The position numbers and the translations under genes were made by a program. Source: Arthrobacter russicus (GTDB taxonomy: Bacteria > Actinomycetota > Actinomycetes > Actinomycetales > Micrococcaceae). From it: 64,000 nt of DNA. The notes below the pieces were generated by a model. That model did no database searches. It saw only the letters and a list, made by a program, of their open reading frames with translations, and was not told the DNA's origin. This document shows, one piece after another, positions 60,893 to 64,000 of the stretch (the stretch's first letter is position 1; the number at the start of each line of letters is the position of its first letter). The DNA lies in the NCBI RefSeq assembly GCF_031454135.1, contig NZ_JAVDQF010000001.1, forward strand, positions 1,922,001-1,986,000, in the 5' to 3' direction.

Positions 60893-61803
60893 AACCCAGC
60901 AAGAAAATCGTCGTCGTCGGTTCACTCAATGCCGACCTGACGATTTACTGCGAACGGCTGCCGCAACCCGGGGAAACCATCCACGGAACCGACTTCAGGG
61001 TGCTGCCGGGTGGGAAAAGCGCGAATCAGGCAGTGGCCGCCGGCCGGTTGGGCGCCGAGGTGGCCCTGATCGGCGCGATCGGCGACGATCCGAACGGACA
61101 GATGCTGCGCGAGTCCGTGAGCGCCGCCGGGGTCGACGTCAGCAGTTTGCGCATCGTCCCGGAGCCCACCGGAGTGGCAGTGATCTCGGTGGACCGGCAG
61201 GGTGAGAACAGCATCATCATTTCGGCCGGCGCCAACGGGGTGCTCCGGCCGGAGGATCTGCCGGCCGCAGCCTTCGAAGACGCCGCGGTGCTCTGCCTCT
61301 GCTTGGAGGTTCCGATGGAATCCGTGCTCGCGGCGGCCCGGGCCGGGCGACAAGCCGGGGCGACCGTGCTGCTCAACCTTTCGCCGTACGGACCGGTGCC
61401 CGAAGAGCTCCTGCAATTGACCGATGTGCTGCTGGTCAACGCGCACGAGGCTGCGGACCTGCTCGGCGCGGACCCGAGGCACGATTGGGATGCGGCACGC
61501 TCCGGTTTCCAGGCCCGCGGCATCCCCAGGGTCCTGGTCACGCTCGGCGGCGACGGCGCGGTGGTGCTCGATTCGACGGGCCCCCAGCCGGTGGTCGAAA
61601 TCGATGCGTACCGGGTTTCGCCGATCGATACCACCGGCGCCGGCGACGCCTTCACCGGCGCGGCCGCTTTCCGGCTGGCCGATTCCGCCACGCTGCAGGA
61701 TGCCGCACAGTTCGCCTCGGTGGCCGCGGCATTGGCGACCACCCGCAAGGGCGCGCAAGCGTCCTATCCGGATGCGGCCGAGGTCAACGCAGCACTGGCG
61801 TAA
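60889..61803 (+). CDS. rbsK: Ribokinase
   Basis: 304 aa. The PfkB fold starts KKIVVVGSLNADLTIYCERL. The substrate loop is LPGGKSANQAVAAGRLGAEV, and DTTGAGDAFTGAAAFRLAD holds the catalytic Asp and anion hole. It phosphorylates the ribose released by the nucleoside hydrolase. Its ATG lies within the MFS stop, and it is the last gene of the operon. It faces panC across a 90-bp gap without a clear terminator. Confidence 0.93.
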   Translation: MKPSKKIVVVGSLNADLTIYCERLPQPGETIHGTDFRVLPGGKSANQAVAAGRLGAEVALIGAIGDDPNGQMLRESVSAAGVDVSSLRIVPEPTGVAVISVDRQGENSIIISAGANGVLRPEDLPAAAFEDAAVLCLCLEVPMESVLAAARAGRQAGATVLLNLSPYGPVPEELLQLTDVLLVNAHEAADLLGADPRHDWDAARSGFQARGIPRVLVTLGGDGAVVLDSTGPQPVVEIDAYRVSPIDTTGAGDAFTGAAAFRLADSATLQDAAQFASVAAALATTRKGAQASYPDAAEVNAALA

Positions 61804-61893
61804 TCCCAGTCGCCGCACGCCGCAGCATGCCGCTGATTTTGGTTGGCGCCGCGGAAATTTCCCCGGCTTCAGCCAAATTCGGCGGCCTACGGC

Positions 61894-62787
61894 TCAACCG
61901 GCGACCAGCGGCATATTGTCGATCAGCCGGACCGCTCCCACTTTGGCTGCGAGCACGGCCAATGCGGAGCCTTGGAACGGGCTGTCCCGGCAGTTTTCGG
62001 CAAGCGGTTCAAAGCTCTTCGGGTCGATCACCTCGAAATAGTCCAAATCCACGCCGGGCACACTGCGCACCAGATCCACTGCGGATTCCAGGTCCAGGGG
62101 CTCCCGGCGCTGCGCCCGGCCGACCAGCTCGCGGAGCGCCCGGGAAAGCACCAGGGACGCCTCCCGCTCCGGCGCGGAGAGGAACCGGTTCCGGCTGGAA
62201 AGCGCCAATCCGTCCGCGGCCCGGACCGTCGGCACCGGGACGATTTCCACCGGGAAGTTCAAGTCCGAAACCATCCGCTGCACCAAGGCCAACTGCTGTG
62301 CGTCCTTCTGCCCGAAATAGGCCCGGTAGCCGGCGCGGACCGTCGGCTGTGCCGCATGCAGGAGTTTCGAGACCACGGTGAGCGCCCCGTCGAAGTGGCC
62401 CGGCCGCGAAGCCCCTTCGAAGACCTCGCCCAAGGAACCGGCGGACACCCGGACCATCGGGGCTCCGTCCGGGTACATCTCCTCCGCCGAAGGCGCGAAC
62501 ACCAGGTCCACGCCCACGGATTCGAGCAGCTCGACGTCCGATTCCAGAGTCCGCGGATACCGTTCCAGGTCTTTCGCGTCCCCGAATTGCAACGGATTCA
62601 CGAAAATCGAAACCACCGTAGCGGTCTCCGCCGCCACCGAAGTGGCCGCGAGCTCGGCGTGGCCGGCATGCAATGCGCCCATCGTCGGCACCAAGCCGAA
62701 CGACGCTTGCCGGTCCGGAACATCGGCCAACAGTCGGGCACTTGCCGCACGCAGATCCGCTATGCTGCGGACCACGGTAATGGCCAC
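61894..62787 (-). CDS. panC: Pantothenate synthetase
   Basis: 297 aa from GTG 62787, directly abutting the stop of the upstream gene, with GGAGGAA as ribosome-binding site. The nucleotidyl-transferase motif [35 protein letters not shown] and [11 protein letters not shown] (KMSKS-like) are all present. It joins pantoate and beta-alanine using ATP. The neighbour upstream is a Rossmann dehydrogenase, so both may serve coenzyme A synthesis. Confidence 0.95.
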   Translation of the reverse strand: MAITVVRSIADLRAASARLLADVPDRQASFGLVPTMGALHAGHAELAATSVAAETATVVSIFVNPLQFGDAKDLERYPRTLESDVELLESVGVDLVFAPSAEEMYPDGAPMVRVSAGSLGEVFEGASRPGHFDGALTVVSKLLHAAQPTVRAGYRAYFGQKDAQQLALVQRMVSDLNFPVEIVPVPTVRAADGLALSSRNRFLSAPEREASLVLSRALRELVGRAQRREPLDLESAVDLVRSVPGVDLDYFEVIDPKSFEPLAENCRDSPFQGSALAVLAAKVGAVRLIDNMPLVAG

Positions 62788-63699
62788 TTATTCCTCCACT
62801 GAATCATCGTCATGCGCGGCCAGAGCCGCCTGGATCCGGCTCAATTGCGCAATCGTGAGCTTGCCCCGCTCCACAGCGCGCGCCGCGGTGATCCCCGCCA
62901 TCGCGCGATAGGCGTCGAGCACCTCCGCAGAACTCTCCTGCAACGCGTCGACGTGCGCCCGGACAGTTCCGGCGTCGCCGCGGACCACGGGTCCGGTCAA
63001 AGCATTCTCGCCCGAACTCAGCGCATTCTCCAAAGCGGCCCGGAGCAATGGGCCGAGCATCCGTTCCGGATGTTCCACCCCGATGCTGCCCAGCAGCTCG
63101 GCTGATTGCGCTACCAGGGTGGCCAGGTGGTTCGCCCCGTGCGCCAGTGCCGCATGGTAGAGCGCCCGGTCGGCCTCCGCGATCGGCACCGGTTCCGCAC
63201 CCATTTCCACCACCAGCGCCTGGGCGATCGGCAACATCGCGACGTCGGCGGTGACGCCGAAACTCGAATCCGGCAAGCGTGCCAAATCCAGACTGTGCCC
63301 GGTGAAGGTCATGGCCGGGTGGATCGCCAGCGGAATCGCCCCGGCGGCCCGCGCCGGTGCCAATACGCCGACGCCGAAACGGCCCGAGGTGTGCGCCACC
63401 AGCTGGCCGGCCTGCCAGGCGTCCACCGCGGCCAGTCCGGCCACGAGCGGCTGCAGGGCATCGTCCGGAACCGCCAGCAGCACGAGTTCCGCGCGCTCCA
63501 CGATGTCCGGGATCTCCAGAATCGGAACCTGAGGGAGCAGCAGCTCGGCCCGGTCCCGGGAAGCTTCGGATACCGCGGACACCCCGACGACGGCGTGCCC
63601 GGCGGCGCGCAGGGCCGCACCGAGCACCGCGCCGACCTTTCCCGCACCGATCACGCCCACGCCCAGTCGTCCCGGCTTTCCCGATCGTTCGCTGGTCAA
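62788..63699 (-). CDS. DUF2520 Rossmann-fold oxidoreductase
   Basis: 303 aa. The N-terminal NAD(P)-binding motif GVIGAGKVGAVLGAALRAAGH is followed by IPDIVERAELVLLAVPDDAL. The C-terminal helical domain has the conserved ALYHAALAHGANHLATLVAQ. DUF2520 proteins are often encoded beside panC and resemble PanE/ProC reductases; a role in making pantoate has been suggested but is unproven here. Its stop touches the panC start, and a PH-domain gene lies immediately upstream. Confidence 0.88.
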   Translation of the reverse strand: MTSERSGKPGRLGVGVIGAGKVGAVLGAALRAAGHAVVGVSAVSEASRDRAELLLPQVPILEIPDIVERAELVLLAVPDDALQPLVAGLAAVDAWQAGQLVAHTSGRFGVGVLAPARAAGAIPLAIHPAMTFTGHSLDLARLPDSSFGVTADVAMLPIAQALVVEMGAEPVPIAEADRALYHAALAHGANHLATLVAQSAELLGSIGVEHPERMLGPLLRAALENALSSGENALTGPVVRGDAGTVRAHVDALQESSAEVLDAYRAMAGITAARAVERGKLTIAQLSRIQAALAAHDDDSVEE

Positions 63700-63705
63700 T
63701 GTCGC

Positions 63706-64000
63706 TCAGTCATTTCCGCTCGGCTTTTCTGCTTGGTCATCCTGGCTTTGCATCCAACGTTCCGGTCGGGCCAGCCGTCGCGCTTTGGCGGCTCGGGCGG
63801 CTTGTGCCAAAAAGAGCTCGCGCGCTGTCGCCAAGTCCATATGGTGCACCACCGGCTTGACCGGCCCCGGGGTAGAGTGCAGCTCGAAATCCGCCAGGCC
63901 GAGCAGCCGTTGCACCGGGCCTTGGTTCAACTGCAAAGATTGGGTCCGCTCATGCGGAACCACTTGCAGATTCCGGAAGAATACGCCGTGCCGGCACAGC
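63706..64000 (-). CDS. Bacterial PH-domain (YdbT-like) membrane protein, C-terminal part
   Basis: The frame is open to the window edge, so the 5' part is missing. The visible end reads RHGVFFRNLQVVPHERTQSL, then QGPVQRLLGLADFELHSTPG and a charged tail (LATARELFLAQAARAAKARR). This is the bPH_2 repeat typical of YdbT proteins, with strands ending in the HSTPG turn. Their function is unclear. The stop lies six bases before the DUF2520 start, so the two are co-transcribed. Confidence 0.8.
   Translation of the reverse strand, partial: LCRHGVFFRNLQVVPHERTQSLQLNQGPVQRLLGLADFELHSTPGPVKPVVHHMDLATARELFLAQAARAAKARRLARPERWMQSQDDQAEKPSGND

Noticed and set aside
1-64000. CRISPR array, rRNA, insertion sequence or prophage
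   Set aside because: No regularly spaced repeats, rRNA-like stretches, transposase/integrase proteins or phage structural genes were seen. The 79-nt pair is only two copies, 465 bp apart.

Overview
The window looks like a contiguous piece of chromosome from a high-GC Gram-positive bacterium of the Actinobacteria, most likely a Micrococcaceae (Arthrobacter/Renibacterium type). This is inferred from strongly GC-rich codon use, frequent GTG starts, a nucleoid protein Lsr2 next to clpC and lysS, an actinobacterial radA-disA-mutY block, a fused ferredoxin/FprB-type reductase and many starts that look leaderless. No rRNA, insertion sequence, phage gene or CRISPR array was seen.

Layout. 1-8.5 kb: end of a CDF metal exporter, a WYL regulator, a secreted GH46 chitosanase, then a fructose PTS operon fruR-fruK-fruA-ptsI-ptsH that also carries the general PTS proteins. 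8.8-18.2 kb: an MHS-type transporter, a GH35 beta-galactosidase, a small basic protein, an SDR, small membrane and lipoprotein genes, a BCCT osmolyte transporter, a DUF4436 protein and Ogt. 18.3-20.8 kb: an AurF-type diiron oxygenase with its own ferredoxin-reductase fusion. 20.8-24.9 kb: a Frc-like sugar ABC transporter divergent from a Gfo/Idh/MocA dehydrogenase. 25-28.7 kb: two secreted proteases (S53 and M4). 29-36.2 kb: tRNA-Lys, then phosphate genes: DUF47-PiT facing pstSCAB.

36.4-42.6 kb: a FUSC membrane protein, a HIT protein bracketed by two nearly identical 79-nt repeats, radA, disA (c-di-AMP synthase) and mutY. 42.6-49.5 kb: the PTS-dependent dihydroxyacetone kinase dhaKLM, a TetR regulator, a scar where two divergent genes lost their 5' halves, argA and an S9 peptidase. 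49.5-56.4 kb: a TMEM175-like channel, an esterase, clpC, lsr2, a 50-aa membrane protein and lysS. 56.4-64 kb: an alpha/beta hydrolase, a LacI-regulated nucleoside hydrolase-MFS-ribokinase operon, and panC with a DUF2520 dehydrogenase and a bacterial PH-domain protein.

The genes work together in several ways. PtsI and HPr from the fru operon are the expected phosphate donors for both FruA and DhaM. Pst and PiT provide high- and low-affinity phosphate uptake, and a Pho-box-like repeat precedes pstS. The nucleoside operon should turn imported nucleosides into ribose-5-phosphate. The least expected observations are the TAnnnT hexamers placed 6-8 nt before more than a dozen start codons, a 20-codon leader peptide whose stop codon touches the DUF47 start codon, the 79-nt repeat pair, a second hairpin repeat family at gene ends, and the head-to-head deletion scar at about 46.3 kb.
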